Part shown: piece after piece, positions 23,451-36,031 of the stretch
Position numbering within the stretch: position 1 is the stretch's first letter
How the letters are laid out: every line of letters begins with the position of its first letter
Assembly (NCBI GenBank): GCA_027257055.1
Contig: JAPVLO010000887.1
Location: forward strand, 186,001-250,000
DNA: 64,000 bases
Reading direction: 5' to 3'
Origin: Cephalopachus bancanus
Taxonomy: Eukaryota; Chordata; Mammalia; Primates; Tarsiidae
The notes under the pieces: generated by a model
Database searches by the model: none
What the model was told of the DNA's origin: nothing
Seen by the model: only the letters and a program-made list of their open reading frames with translations
Translations under genes and position numbers: made by a program

Positions 23451-26400
23451 TAAGGGAGACATCAAGAAGAACTCACTGTGGTAGATTTCTGAAATCTACT
23501 GTATTAAAGTGTGTTGCCAGCTACTGTGATATTGTGATTGGATTATATGCATGGTATCTTTTATTCTTACATTTACTCATTAAGCTAACATTTATTAAGT
23601 GTATACTACATGTCAGGCCTGGACTGTAGAAATCAACTTGAGGAAGACAGGATTCTTTCTTCTATTAGGGCAGGAAAGGTGTAATATGTGTTATAAATGA
23701 TGTGGAAGAAGGATTCACAGAATATGCTGAGGCACACAGAGGTCCTCTCCCAAGGATTATGTAGTCTTCTTAGGGAATAGATGGAACATCAAAAATGCTG
23801 TGGTTCAAACAAGAACATGCATCTCTCTCTCATGTAGTAGTCCCAAAGGCAGGCAGTAGTCTGAGAAGGGTAGGTGACAGATCCCCAAGGACACTGGGAG
23901 ATCCAGGTTCTTTCCATTCCTAAAGGTTGGAACTGGCTCTCAGCAACCCACATGATCACTGTTTTAAAGACAAACCTCAGAAGTAAACTGTCACTTCCCA
24001 CGTCTCCTTATATCCCGTTGGCAAGAGCTTCATAGTGGGACTCCCGGAGCCTCTTAGCAAGGTCTGCTTATGTGACTAAAAGATAAAGATAAGTGGGCTG
24101 GGGAAGGAGGGCTGGTAGACTAGCAGTTTATATAATTAGCAATTATTTTATATTTTATTTGACTGCTATATTTGAGTTTAATTTCTTTCAAGAAATGTGT
24201 ATAGCACCACAAGCTCCATGCTAACTAACTTTCTCTGGAAAAATCGGTAAATACTCTGTTGTATCAGTTTAGAGAACCCCTCAAAGACTTTACATCTCCT
24301 ACATGGGAGCACTATCAGTGTACTTGTACGCCATGCCATGCCAAGAGCTGAAGACTGCTAGAAAATTAGAATCCCTTTTATGTTGATCAAATTTCAGCAT
24401 TTCCTTTTACAAATAAAGAATGTATTGCATTTGTTTTATTATTGTTAAAAATCACTTGAATTTCCCACAAATATTTTGCAATATGTAGACTTTCTTAACA
24501 GCCCTGTTTAGTGATAATGGTTCTGTTTGTGTACTAATACTGTGAAAATCAGTGATGACCAGGTATTGGAAGGTCTCATTTTAATTTATTGTTTCTAGCA
24601 ATAAACTAATTAGTTTTGACATGTTGCATAACCAGAAGAATGTTATTAACCAAAGTCATAATTCCCATTTTTTTGTGTTGATTGCACACAGATGATAAGT
24701 TAATTACACTTATTGAGTTTAACAACATATATAAAAGATAATCTTCAGTTTCAAGACTCTAATTTGTGAGTTACCATCTGTTTTGGACCAACGAATAGGA
24801 ATTTGATTTCAAAGCTTTTTTCTGAACAGCTTGTAATAAGAGCTGTTTGTATATTAATTACTTATTGAATTATTATGGATTTTAATGTTTTAATTTACAA
24901 GCAATTTGGAACTTATTGTGGTGACATCTGCTCATATTTTGATAGTTTATGGTATTTAGCTATTTCATCATAAGGCTATTTTTTCCCCCCTGGTAGTTTA
25001 CAACCCAGTCCTGAAAATAGTAATTTGCTTTCTGCTTCAATTTACTATAAGGAGTATTGTCCTGTCTCATCTCTACTGAAGATTTTTTTAAATTAAATAT
25101 ATTTTTACTTTATAAGCAAAATCAATATCCCATGGTGCCTGCTTCATTCTGGTGCCTTTTAATTTCTATTCAAAGAGTTATAGTTGAATTTTGCTTAAAT
25201 CTCATTATTTTTCTTCAGTGGTAGACTTTTTTTTAACAATTGTCCTGGTAATTACTTTTATCTTGAATATCTTTATGATTTTTCTTTTGAATGTACCATA
25301 ATGAAACAACATAGAGGCCTATGAACCTGCCTGTGGAATCCTTTTAGTCTCCTTCCTTTAAACAGCATAACTATAACATGACTCAGCAGGAGTAATTTAC
25401 TTGCATTTTTTAAAAAACACTTCATGGATTTTCATATAAATTCACTAATAAAAAACAGCTTCACTCGTAACCTCGCTTGTGGCTTTGAATAATCTTAGAC
25501 CTGATACCATTTTATTATCATTTAAGACTATTGAGTAAGAATTTAGAGAAAATCGTGGGTGTTTAATTTTCTGAGCTCTTGAGTTTGTAGATGACAGTGG
25601 ATCGTGTCAACTCTCTAGGAGGCTAGATTCATTCACAACCAAAGAAATCTTACAAGGAAGAAGGTAAATATCCTTAAGTAAATTCTAGCTGGCTGATTAG
25701 TGTATCGTGACTGAAAAATAAAAACACTTTTTGATATAAAAGATCATCATTTCTGTTGTAAAAACCTGGTTTCCTCAAATCAGTGCAAATGGAACCCTTG
25801 TGAAACAGAAATGTCTGAGAACAATATTTAAAACTGAGACATATTAGTTGGTGCCTATGTCTTCTTTTATTTTAGGGAAACCAAAAGAAAAAACGATTCT
25901 AGTGTGTTTTTGTGTTGTTACAAGCACGATAGATGAGGGTGGGTATATACATACAAAAATGCATGCCAGGGTTATTGGAAACTTAGCCCAAGTGATGTGT
26001 AAGTGTCCACTAAAGTATGTCTTCTCCTGAGCACGTGCACAGTTTAATTTAGCAGTTGCATAAGGCATTTCTGAAAACAAAGATATTTCCAGTGAATGCT
26101 AATTTATCATTAAATAATAGTAGTAGCAATATCTGAGTTAATGTTAATTTTTTGTTTGAGACTCTTTTCTTTCAGAATTTCTACATTCATAATAATACCA
26201 GACTAGCCATTTTCATTTCTCCTTTTTTTTCACTTTGCAAACAAAACCCTATAGTCTGTGCTGAGAATTAAGCCAGAAATGGTGAACCGCTAAAATGTAT
26301 TAAGTTTGAGTTAGGATTAAAGAGAAACCTAAAAGAATGTTAGAAGTGAGAGGTACACGCACCCCAAAGATTTTTAAGTCATCTTCTTCTTCTTTTTTTT

Positions 26401-27247
26401 TTTCCATATCTTTTCCCTTCTCCCTAGGCTGGTCCCTGCAGACGTCTTGCCATTTCTATGATCAGGTGCTGGGAAGCCCACTGGTCCCAAGGTCTACACA
26501 TGAAGTCACCATAAAGGTAAACTGCCCCACATGCCCTTCGATACTAATCCTTTTACCTGATAGTTATTTGAGTAACAAAACTGCATTTTGCCAAAACAAA
26601 ACCCGTTCTGTTTTAAATGATTTTTTTTCAGGAGGATGTCACAGACCTTTCTCCTTGCTGAAAGTGAAGGTAGTAGATAGGGCAACATTAAATCATTATG
26701 AGTTGTATAGTCAATTCTAGATGAGGAATTAGCCTTTTACTGCTGTCTTAAGAATTTTGGATCCTGAATGAGCTATAACGAACTTTTCTGGGTCTTTCTA
26801 GGCAAGGATGATACCTTCTAAAATTAATCTTTCTTGTCAACATTATGAATTATAATTATGCAGAAAAGTTAATTATAATTGGGCACATGAGTATAGATTT
26901 TATTTGGCTCTCGTATCTTAATCCTATGGTTTATTAGTTCTTAATATGATTTGTGTCTATCTGCAAAGTGATTTGCCAGTTAACCTTGAAATTTATTAGA
27001 AAATCATGTAGATTACTATTTATAAATTTGGTAGGATGTCTAGAATAGCAAACCAAACAATTGCATACAGAGGTATCAAGAGTTAAAGCTCATATCCAAA
27101 ACAAAAACTGATACCTACTCTCCAAAAGTTCTGTAAAAGTTGCCTTGTTACCTTGTGGTACATGAGATTTTCAAGTTTTATTTACTTGTTATTGGGTTTT
27201 CTAGCTCTTTCTTTAATGCTTTTTTAGTAAACATTAAATAAAATTTT
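23451..27247. other. Repeat-poor intronic stretch, about 3.8 kb
   Basis: Only a short MIR-like piece (minus, near 23580-23630, ACATTTATTAAGTGTATACT) is recognisable. Long AT-rich parts contain several TAAT-type homeodomain cores (for example 24610-24900). No exon signature found; an open frame at 26337-26720 has no recognisable motif. Absence of insertions can reflect selection on regulatory DNA, but this is inference. Confidence 0.5.
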
Positions 27248-27261
27248 AAAGCATAATGGAA

Positions 27262-27559
27262 GCCGGGCTCAGTGGCTCAGCCTGTAATCCCATGCTTTGG
27301 GAGGCTGAGGTGAGTGGATTGCCTGAGCCCGCGGGTTCGAAACCCGCCTGGGCAACTTGGTGAGACCTCATCTCTACAATAAAGCAAAAAATTAGCTGGG
27401 CGTGGTAGCGCACACCTGTAGTTCCAGCTACTTGGAAGGCTGAGGCGGAAGGATCGCTGGAGCCCAGCAGGTCGAGGCTGCGGTGGCCGGGAGCGGCCAC
27501 TGCACTCCAGTCTGGGCGACAGAGTGAGACTCCAACTCAAAATAAATAAATAAATAAAT
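27262..27559 (+). mobile_element. Alu of the distinct lineage, late-type, sense, target duplication
   Basis: A clear example: GCCGGGCTCAGTGGCTCAGC shows the shortened A-box region, GGGTTCGAAACCCGCC the strengthened B box, then the hairpin GTGGCCGGGAGCGGCCAC. The tail is (AAAT)n. AAAGCATAATGGAA flanks it at 27248-27261 and 27560-27573. Confidence 0.96.
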
Positions 27560-27769
27560 AAAGCATAATGGAAATTAGGGAAAGATTTTTACTTTATTGT
27601 TTTAAACAAACCAGCTAGACCTAAAATGATAGACTTCAATTACCTAACTAGGAACCTTATTGTTTGGGGTACATTTGTCTAAAACCAGATGTATGCAGAT
27701 TGTTTTAACAAGTTAGACATGCATTTCAATAGTATCTGACTTAAATATTTGAAGGGTGGAGTTTTATAA

Positions 27770-28125
27770 ATGTATAGTTCATCTGTTTATAAAAGTGTAG
27801 TTCATCTGTGTGGTAGCTTGTGTTATTTCTCTTTTATGGCAGAATAATAATCTATTGTATGGATAGACCATGGGTAGACCACATTTTATCCAGTTATTAG
27901 TTGATGGGCATTTGGATTGTATTTACCTTTTGACTATTATGAATAACGATGTCATGAACATGCATATACAAGTTTTTGTGTGGACATGTTTCATTTCTCT
28001 GTGGCATATACACTTAGAAGTGAATTGTTGGGTCATGTGGTAACTCTGTATTTACTATTTTGAGGAACTGTCAAACTTTTCCAAAGTGACTCCCTTATTA
28101 GTCATTATTTTTTAAACTGCCATTG
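27770..28125 (-). mobile_element. Old L1 3' segment, antisense
   Basis: ACTATTATGAATAACGATGT, TTAGAAGTGAATTGTTGGGT and CAAACTTTTCCAAAGTGACT are antisense L1 3'-region landmarks. At 27763-27808 a 24-bp piece (TTATAAA..GTAGTTCATCTGT) is tandemly doubled. Confidence 0.75.
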
Positions 28126-28490
28126 AACCATATTCTAAATGTCAGAGGAAAGATGAGAGAAGGATCTGTTTCTCATCAATGCTTTGAATGGGTATTAATT
28201 CAGTACTTTGGGAATATAAGCTTCAATTTAATGGACTTGAGCACACATTGATTGAATTCCTACTGTGCGTGTCTGTGTTTGACTTCATAAGTGACTGTTC
28301 TTGGATCTCGGTCTTAAAGGAGTTGGTATGTTTATGAGGAATGTTCACATTGGGGGTTTTGCTGTTCCACTTGACAGGCAGGAAGATCTCAAGCTGAGAA
28401 GGGACGAGGCAGCTGTTCTCTGATGTAGAAATGGGGATATATACAGGAAAGCAGGAAAGGCCAAGAGCAGGGTCAGCAGGGATTTTCTGT
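28126..28490. other. Unique intronic DNA
   Basis: Nothing recognised. Confidence 0.45.
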
Positions 28491-28690
28491 GATGGGCCAG
28501 GTAGTAGAGAGCTTAGGCTTTGTGGGCCAGACAGTCCATGCTGCATCTGCTCAACTCAGCCATTTCAGTGTGGAAAGCAGCATAGACTATATGGAAATGA
28601 ACGAGCATGACTGAGTGCCAATAAAACTTTATGTATAGATACTGATATTGGGTTGCAGTTAGCTGACCCTGACCCAGAGGACCACAACTG
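28491..28690 (+). mobile_element. hAT-type DNA transposon remnant (family A)
   Basis: TTAGGCTTTGTGGGCCAGAC, the GAAAGCAGCATAGACTATAT region and CAATAAAACTTTATGTATAG follow the family order. Confidence 0.7.
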
Positions 28691-28949
28691 TTTCTTTTCA
28701 GCTGTTTTAACTGTGGCCTTTTGAATTGGAAGCCACCTGGAGATGGGCTTCAAGAGGCCCACATGAAGGCCATGATGTGGTTAAGACAGAACCCAAATTG
28801 TGGTTACCTAGTAAAGGCATTGCAGATATTCAGGGAGTCAGGACTTTTACACAAGGAATTTGAGGGCCTTTCTGCCATGAAACAGAGAGTGGCTCTGGGT
28901 CTATGTAACTGCCCTAACTTGGGTACTCATGCTGGGGGAATCCCCACCC

Positions 28950-29120
28950 CTGAGATACTTGGGACTGAATGGAGACATTTCTGGTTGTCATAACTGGGGA
29001 GGGGTACGACTGGCATCTAGTGGTTAGAGACCCGGGATGCCACTCAATACCATACAGTACACAGGAATCCCCCATGGCAGGGAATGATTCGGCCCCAGAT
29101 ATCCATTGGGAGGAGACTGA
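28950..29120 (-). mobile_element. Family B DNA transposon, partial, opposite orientation
   Basis: GGAGACATTTCTGGTTGTCA, GGCATCTAGTGGTTAGAGAC and CAGTACACAGGAATCCCCCA correspond to the complement of the 13770 copy. Confidence 0.65.
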
Positions 29121-30999
29121 GGAATTCTGCTGGCTGCTTCTACTGTCAGTATTTTATTTTGCACTTGAAATGTTCTCAGCCATGTGGCTATGGAATTTTA
29201 AGCTGCTGAGTTTTTAATTATAAAAGTTTAGTGCCTGTGTTTGCTGACATAAACTTGAGGATGGTTGGACTCCCAAATAACATTTGGGTTTTCCATGCTT
29301 TTAGTTTTTTCCTTCTAAGAAAAAGTTTTTGTGATTCATTTAAATGGATGTATCAAAAATTGATAATAACACCAAGGCTTATTGAGATCCAGGCCACCTT
29401 GGGGGATGTGGCACTGCTTGCCTTTATATGTACAGCAAAAGCTGCAGGGTTTATTTTTTACAACTTGACAGTTCTCATTGTATGAGTAGGTGACCTCGCT
29501 TATGATTCCATCATTCGCAGGAAAGAGATTTGTCATGGCCAAAAGTGCATCCTTCATATTTAGGCAAAATATCACAGTGTCTTAGAGATTTCATAATGAG
29601 ACTGTTGATATTCCTGAAATTTGTCTGAGAACCTAGTGTACATTGTGTAGAAACCGTGTTCAACCTCTCTGTCTTAAAGATAATTAAACTCTGCAAATGA
29701 ATTTCTGGCTAGAAAGTAGGTCATAATTGATCTAGACATCAGAAGTGTTAGCATAAAGACTAAAGACATTAGAAAAGGAGGATGAACTTCTCTTACATGG
29801 AAGCAGTAGCTGTCAGTGTCTCCCGAGGCAGTCTGCTTTGAAATCTTCAGTCCATGAACTTGCGTTTGACTTTGTAGAGAGGAGGAGGGTATGAAAGGAG
29901 GATTGTATTCTTTGTCTCATGTGCATATCTGTCTCATGTGCTTGGACTTTCCTAGTAGTGGTTTGCTGTTGCTAGGTTGAGCATTTTCAAGAGGGCTTCC
30001 TTCGGAGCCTGCCTCTCGGACGCTATTCCTGTCACCATAGCATCTGCCATTGATGTGCACGTGAGATTTGAATGAAAGCCTCAGCCAGCCACTATTTTAC
30101 CCAGAAGGGCTGCCTGCACAGGAAGGGCCCTTTCTGAATGCCTTACTGTGGGGGTGTTTTTATTCTGTGAAGAGCAGCATTTTGTGTCTAACACAAAGCC
30201 CCTCCTTTCTTCCCTTTCAACCCTATAGCCTCATTTCCTACTTAGTTGTTCTCATACTAATTGTTTCTGTAAACATTACTAGGTTTTAATTAAATTTTAA
30301 TAAATGCGAAAAGAGTTCATATGGACTTAGTAAAAAATATGCAAAATCTGGGGAGGCACACACATACACAGATGTAAGTGCAGCATAATCCCACTCCTGA
30401 GATTGGCGTGAGTACACTTTGGAAGTATCGTTCACGTGTTTGTGTGTGTGTGTGTATGTGTATGTACAAAACAAAATTTAGCAGCATGTACATCCCATCG
30501 GGAAACTTGTTTTCCCACATAGCATTCTGTGTGTTCTTCCCTGGTGTGAGATGTTTTTTTACTGGCTGTATCTTACTCCACTGCTAGATTCCCATATTCA
30601 CACAGAGGGGTTGCTGCTCAGCCTCTGGTCTCTGGTGAGAAAGACATGGTTCTTTGGTTATATTTACCATTTTGGACCATTTTATTCCAACTAAATAAAT
30701 AGAACCCCAACATGAATGGGAACTCTTTTCCTTGGGGGGAGTTTTTTCTTAATGTAAAATAATATGTCTATGGCCATTGGCAAATGGAGACATGTAAATG
30801 AAAGAATGCACGAAACATAAAATATTTCCATGTATTTCTCCCTGAACTTTTTCTTTGTGTGTATTTTCCCACAACTGAGATCAGATCATAGCCCACATTG
30901 GCCTTTTCAGTTTTGTTGTCATTCCCTCCCACTCAATTTGGAATACCACCATAAATATCTTCTATCACCTTGCTTTGAAAATTTAACTTAAACCATAAG
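29121..30999. other. Unique intronic DNA with a short TG tract
   Basis: No exon or repeat family recognised over about 1.9 kb. A TG-rich run lies at 30436-30466 (GTGTTTGTGTGTGTGTGTGT) with ATGTGTATGTAC after it. Confidence 0.5.
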
Positions 31000-31215
31000 A
31001 GCATAGCATTTAATGTCAGATGGTACAACTTTGGATCCCAGCTTCTCTGGGACTGAAGTTGGCTATCTTCTCTAAGTCTTCATTTCTTAACCTATAAAAT
31101 GGTTATGATAAGAATAATGGTGATATTTCTTCCTCAGAACTGTGACGGGTGAGATAAATCATATCAAGCATCTAGCTAACATACCATGTATGCAATATGG
31201 TATATGCTTTCCAAA
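31000..31215 (+). mobile_element. MIR, sense
   Basis: TTTGGATCCCAGCTTCTCTG, CATTTCTTAACCTATAAAAT and GAGATAAATCATATCAAGCA keep MIR order. Diverged. Confidence 0.65.
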
Positions 31216-31302
31216 GTCATTTTAATGGCGATCTGATACTTCCTATATGTGTTTACCACTATTTATTTAATCATGCTGTCACTGGACAATAAAATGTGTC
31301 AG

Positions 31303-31590
31303 ACCTGGCACATTGGTTCATGCTTGTAATCCCAGCACTTTGGGAGGCCAAGGCAGGAGGATTGCTTGAGCCCAGGCAATCGAGACTAGCTTGGGCAACA
31401 TAGCAAGACCCTGTCTCTACAAAAAAATAAAAAATAGCTGGCATGGTGGCATGCACCAGTATTCCCAGCTACTCAGAAGGCTGAGGCGGAAGACTCACCT
31501 GAGTCCAGGAGGTCAAGGCTGCAGTGAGCCTTGACCGTGCCACTGCACTCCAGTCTGTGTGACAGAGTGGGACCCTGACTCAAAAAATAT
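31303..31590 (+). mobile_element. Alu, AluJ-like, sense
   Basis: ACCTGGCACATTGGTTCATG through both arms to GACCCTGACTC, with tail AAAAAATATATATATA. Confidence 0.93.
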
Positions 31591-34554
31591 ATATATATTT
31601 CAAGAGATACGTATTGATTCCTTTACAGTTACGTAGCAGAAAGAGATATGCAAAGTGGTCAAACAAGCCTGTATTGTCCCCACAACAGGCTGGTCCCTGA
31701 GCAGATGTTAGAAAAGGTACACTGGGATTTACATGTGAATGTTAATACATACATTAACATTTCATCTGAAAATGGCTACTGATTATGAAATGAAAATAAA
31801 CTCAGTTTATGTCTGAGTAGAGAAAGCCGTAAGAGCCACCGCCTCCAAGTCCACAGAGCATTTGTTCATTTCCATGAAGAAGCACGGAGACATGAGTGCC
31901 CTTAAGTGGGTGAGGTCATTTCGAGAGCTCTCCTGGTGTCCCTGGCTCTTGGTCCAGCCTGCGTGGAAATAAGCCCCAAAGACCTGTGCCTCATCCCTCT
32001 CGGCCATGGCCTCTTCTAGCATCAGTGCCAACTGGCTGACAGCAGAAATGAGACTCACTTTCTTGGGTCCCTTCAGAAACAATGGACTGCTTTAGAAGGT
32101 CTTAAAAGATCCTTTCATCACGGGGCAAGTGACTGTGAGAGAGAAACCTTCACCTCCAATGATGTCAGAGCAGCCCCATGTACAGCTTCCTGAAATGGGC
32201 GTACCCCTTGAATCAGTGTGTGCTTAGTTCACTGTTTCAAAAGAAGGCTGTCCTCTTGGCAAGAAACAATGGCCCAGCTCTCCAGCAGACCTCATGTGAT
32301 TCTACTTTTTAAGATAATTAAAGAGTAATTAAGGTTTTGTTGTTTTGGGGCAATCCTCCCTTTCCAGAGAAAGGATGGCATATTAAGTGCTGTAAGTACA
32401 CTAAAAATAAAAATAAAACTCTTAAACAACATTTCTCCTGGGACCGAGTCTTGAATTGTTTTGCGAAGGGAACTGCAAATTAATAGGCGCTTTTGCCACC
32501 TTGAAATTAGGGATTCAAAAGAAGAAATACTATAAATAAGTTTCCCTTCAGTTTCTTGACAACTCTAACCCCAAATTATTACTTATATTGAATTACTTGT
32601 TAATATCTTTAGCGGAGGAACTTCAGGAATGCTACCACCCTGTGCCAGTTTTGTTTTGTTTTCTTTTTCTTCTTTAAGCAGCACAGTGAGAGAATGTTGT
32701 GGCTTTAACTTGAAGCAGAAGGCAGTTATTTCCTTTTTGCGCAATCACAACTCCAAAGACCTCAAATCAACCTAATTGAAGGTGTCTTTAATCAAAACTG
32801 GGTCAGGCAAGAAAATAAACACAAGTGCTCTAATTAAGAACCCCCTCTCCTCCCCCATCTGTTTGGGGCCAAGGAGGATCTGTGAATGCCGCCAAAGCTT
32901 TCCTTTATTTTAAAACTGGAGAATTTGGAAAACCTCCACGGGAATTTGCACAACTCAAAGGCTGGAAACGGATGCGGTTCCTGAAACGAGTTACGTGTGG
33001 AGATGCAGGTTGTGTCTCCAGCTGTCCATACTAGAAAAACAATGCCCGAACACAGGTCTCAGGCGGTGACTCTTTCTTTTGCAGACTTCCTAAGTGCCAC
33101 CTTGCCTGTTGGACGTTCACTGATGAGCTCTTAGGAGGAAACCGCCCTGAGTCCTTGAGTCGTTGTTGGCAAGGGTGGTATGTGCTTTCCCGAGCCATCC
33201 CTAAGGCCCTTTCAGGACGCTCTTGGGAAACTGCCGAATGGGCTGAGTAAAACTCCCAGCTCACGTACACTGGCTACTGTGCATTGGGCCCTGCGCTGAG
33301 GATTTAAAGAAGGGCATCGAATCCTCACAATCTTCCCTTGATATTGGGGCGATCAGTACCCTCAATGTAGAGATGAGGGAAATGAACCCCATAACTTAAC
33401 AGTCCAGGGCCAGAAAGTGATGGAGTACCACTTAGAAGTCAGGTTGTCTGCTTTTGGCCAAAATTTCCTGAAAATCCCACATCTTTTACTGTCTTCTGTG
33501 GCTCTCGGGACATTATTTACGTGCTGTCTAGCCAATAAGCCTATAGAAATTTGGACGGTTGCCCTAACTTACCCTCACTTTATTGTAATAAAGTAATAAT
33601 TGGAATAAAAAATACTAATTGCAATAAAAAGTAATAGTTGTTATAAAGCATGGACATTCCAAGCCCCGTGTTATCTCCCTACAAAAATCATTCTTGGCAA
33701 AGAGGACAGTGGCCAACTTCTCCCTCGACACATAGATGTTGATGGCGCAACCCATCGGACCTTAGGCAGAGGGTAGATCTCACACCTCGGGTCAAGGGGT
33801 ACATGTAATGTGGCTCATCGTTAAGTCTGAAATAATTTTTACAAAGCAGGTTCCCCCATGACATATACACACAGGGCTCCTGTGCTTCCTTTAACTTCTG
33901 TTTTTCCAAAATCATGGGTCTGATCTCTACCAGTCAGGAATTTAATTTATCTTTCTTCTAAAACTTCCTTCCTCTTCCATAAAGGAAGGTGCTTATGGAC
34001 TGGCTTCAGAAAGTGGCACCTAGACAGGAAAGGCATCCAGTGTTCCGTCACTCCAGCCAGAAACTTTGTCAGTAGTGGGACTGTCCTCCTTCTGAGGGTT
34101 TGCTCAACTATGAATACCACTGTAATACCAGCACATTTATTTGCATGGAATTAAACAGCAAAACTATGGGGGTGGGGGTGAGGGAGTTCATAATTTGATG
34201 ACTTTCTGTGAAATTTAGTTGTGATCTTGGAAAAAAAGAGGATAGGTAATTTTTAATCTCCTAGCCTTGTGTTTGGTGAGATTTGTATAGAACAATAGTT
34301 CTTGTAGAGGAATATTGGCCAGTTTACTCATTTGAGTAAAAAACAAACAAACAAACAAAAAGATGACTCATGAAGTCAACAATCAGCTTCAAGTATATAG
34401 CTTAGAGATTCTGCAACTACACAGCCAGTTGATTGACGATTTCTCTTGAATTTAGTGTGATGAAACCCAAAGAGCTAAAGAGGATTAAATATGGTTGTTA
34501 GGTTTATGGTCAGCTCAAAGAATATTCTCATGTATGTATTGAATAGTCGAAGGA
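31591..34554. other. Repeat-poor intronic stretch, about 3 kb
   Basis: Apart from a MIR fragment at 33265-33450 no repeat is seen. Several TAATTA-type cores cluster at 32315-32340 and 32770-32845. A minus open frame at 32082-31807 (91 codons) is GC rich but has no motif that I recognise. Candidate regulatory DNA, by inference only. Confidence 0.5.
33265..33450 (-). mobile_element. MIR, antisense
   Basis: TACTGTGCATTGGGCCCTGC, AATCCTCACAATCTTCCCTT and GTAGAGATGAGGGAAATGAA form a MIR in reverse. Confidence 0.75.
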
Positions 34555-34565
34555 TATGTGTGTAG

Positions 34566-34870
<305 letters not shown>

Positions 34871-35010
34871 GGAGTATGAGTGTAGATTCTAGAATTCTTT
34901 TTGGAATTAGGTTTTAAAGGAAAAATAATCTTTTTAAAGTTAGTTACGTTGGTGTTTGCTGTTGGGGGGGAAGCTTCAATTATTAAATCAGTCTTAAAAA
35001 ATTAAAATAA

Positions 35011-35300
35011 GCCAGGCTTGGTGGCTCAGCCTGTAATCCTACGCCTTGGGAGGCTGAGGTGAGTGAATTGCCTGAGCTCGCGGGTTCGAGACAATTCACT
35101 TGGCAACTTGGCAAGACCTCATCTCTACAGTAAAAATCAAAAATCAGCCTGGCGTGGTAGCGTGCACCTGTAGTTCCAGCTCCTTGGAAGGCTGAGGCAG
35201 AAGGATCGCCGGAGCCCAGCAGGCCGAGGCTGCAGTGGCTGGGAGTGGCCACTGTACTCTAGTCTGGGCGACGGAGTGAGACTCCAACTCAAAAAAAAAA
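35011..35300 (+). mobile_element. Alu of the distinct lineage, late-type, sense, target duplication
   Basis: GCCAGGCTTGGTGGCTCAGC and CGCGGGTTCGAGAC, then poly(A). AAAAAATTAAAAT occurs at 34996-35008 and 35301-35313. Confidence 0.94.
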
Positions 35301-35313
35301 AAAAAATTAAAAT

Positions 35314-35600
35314 CATATACTTGAGGCAGAATAGTTTGTCTTGTTAATCAAGCGACATTCCATCCGGCTCTATTGAAGGCCACGTGTAGTTACTGTTTTA
35401 TCCTCTCTGCTACTTATACATTAAAAACTCTTTAGAAAGTTAACACTGTATTGGGGTAGTAAGCATTCCAATCCTTAGATCCTAACTTACTATCAATTTA
35501 GAGAGATGATGAATCTGTGATCAGAAAGCCAGAACTTCAACAGAATTTTCTAGTTGGAAGAAAAGAATAATGCATGAAGCAGATTAGAAAAATGAACTCA
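35314..35600. other. Unique intronic DNA
   Basis: Nothing recognised. Confidence 0.45.
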
Positions 35601-35894
35601 GCCAGGCGTGGTGGCTCACACATGTAATCCCAGCACTTTGGGAGACAGAGATGAGAGGATTGCCTGAGCCCATGGGTTTGAAACCTGCCTGGGCAACTAG
35701 GCAAGACCTCGTTTCTACAATAAATCAAAAAATTAACCAGGTGTAGTGGCACATGCCTGTAGTTCCAGCTACTTGGAAGGCTGAGGCGGAAGGATCGCCG
35801 GAGCCCAGCAGGTCAAGGCTGCGGTGGCCGGGAGCGGCCACTGCACTCCGGTCTGGGTGACAGAGTGAGACTCCAACTAAAAAAAAAAAAAAAA
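35601..35894 (+). mobile_element. Alu of the distinct lineage, intermediate-type, sense
   Basis: Has the hairpin GTGGCCGGGAGCGGCCAC and the ATAAATCAAAAAATTAAC linker but keeps the full-length A-box region (GGTGGCTCACACATGTAATC). A-rich tail runs to about 35911. Confidence 0.94.
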
Positions 35895-35949
35895 GAGAAA
35901 AAGAAAAGAAAACATAACTGTCCATAATCCCCCATCTCTTGTGGATTTT

Positions 35950-36031
35950 TTTTTTTTTAAAGAGACAAGGTCTCACTGTGTTGTCCAGGCTAGTCTTGAA
36001 CTCCTGGGCTCAAGCAATTCTCCCACCTCAT
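35950..36031 (-). mobile_element. Alu fragment, antisense
   Basis: Poly(T), AAAGAGACAAGGTCTCACTG, CAGGCTAGTCTTGAACTCCT, CAAGCAATTCTCCCACCTCA. About 80 bp from the left arm only. Faces the previous Alu. Confidence 0.8.

Noticed and set aside
27330..27355. tRNA-like B-box text GGGTTCGAAACCCGCC in several Alus, considered as tRNA genes
   Set aside because: No acceptor, D or anticodon stem around it; it is the left-arm B box of the distinct Alu lineage.
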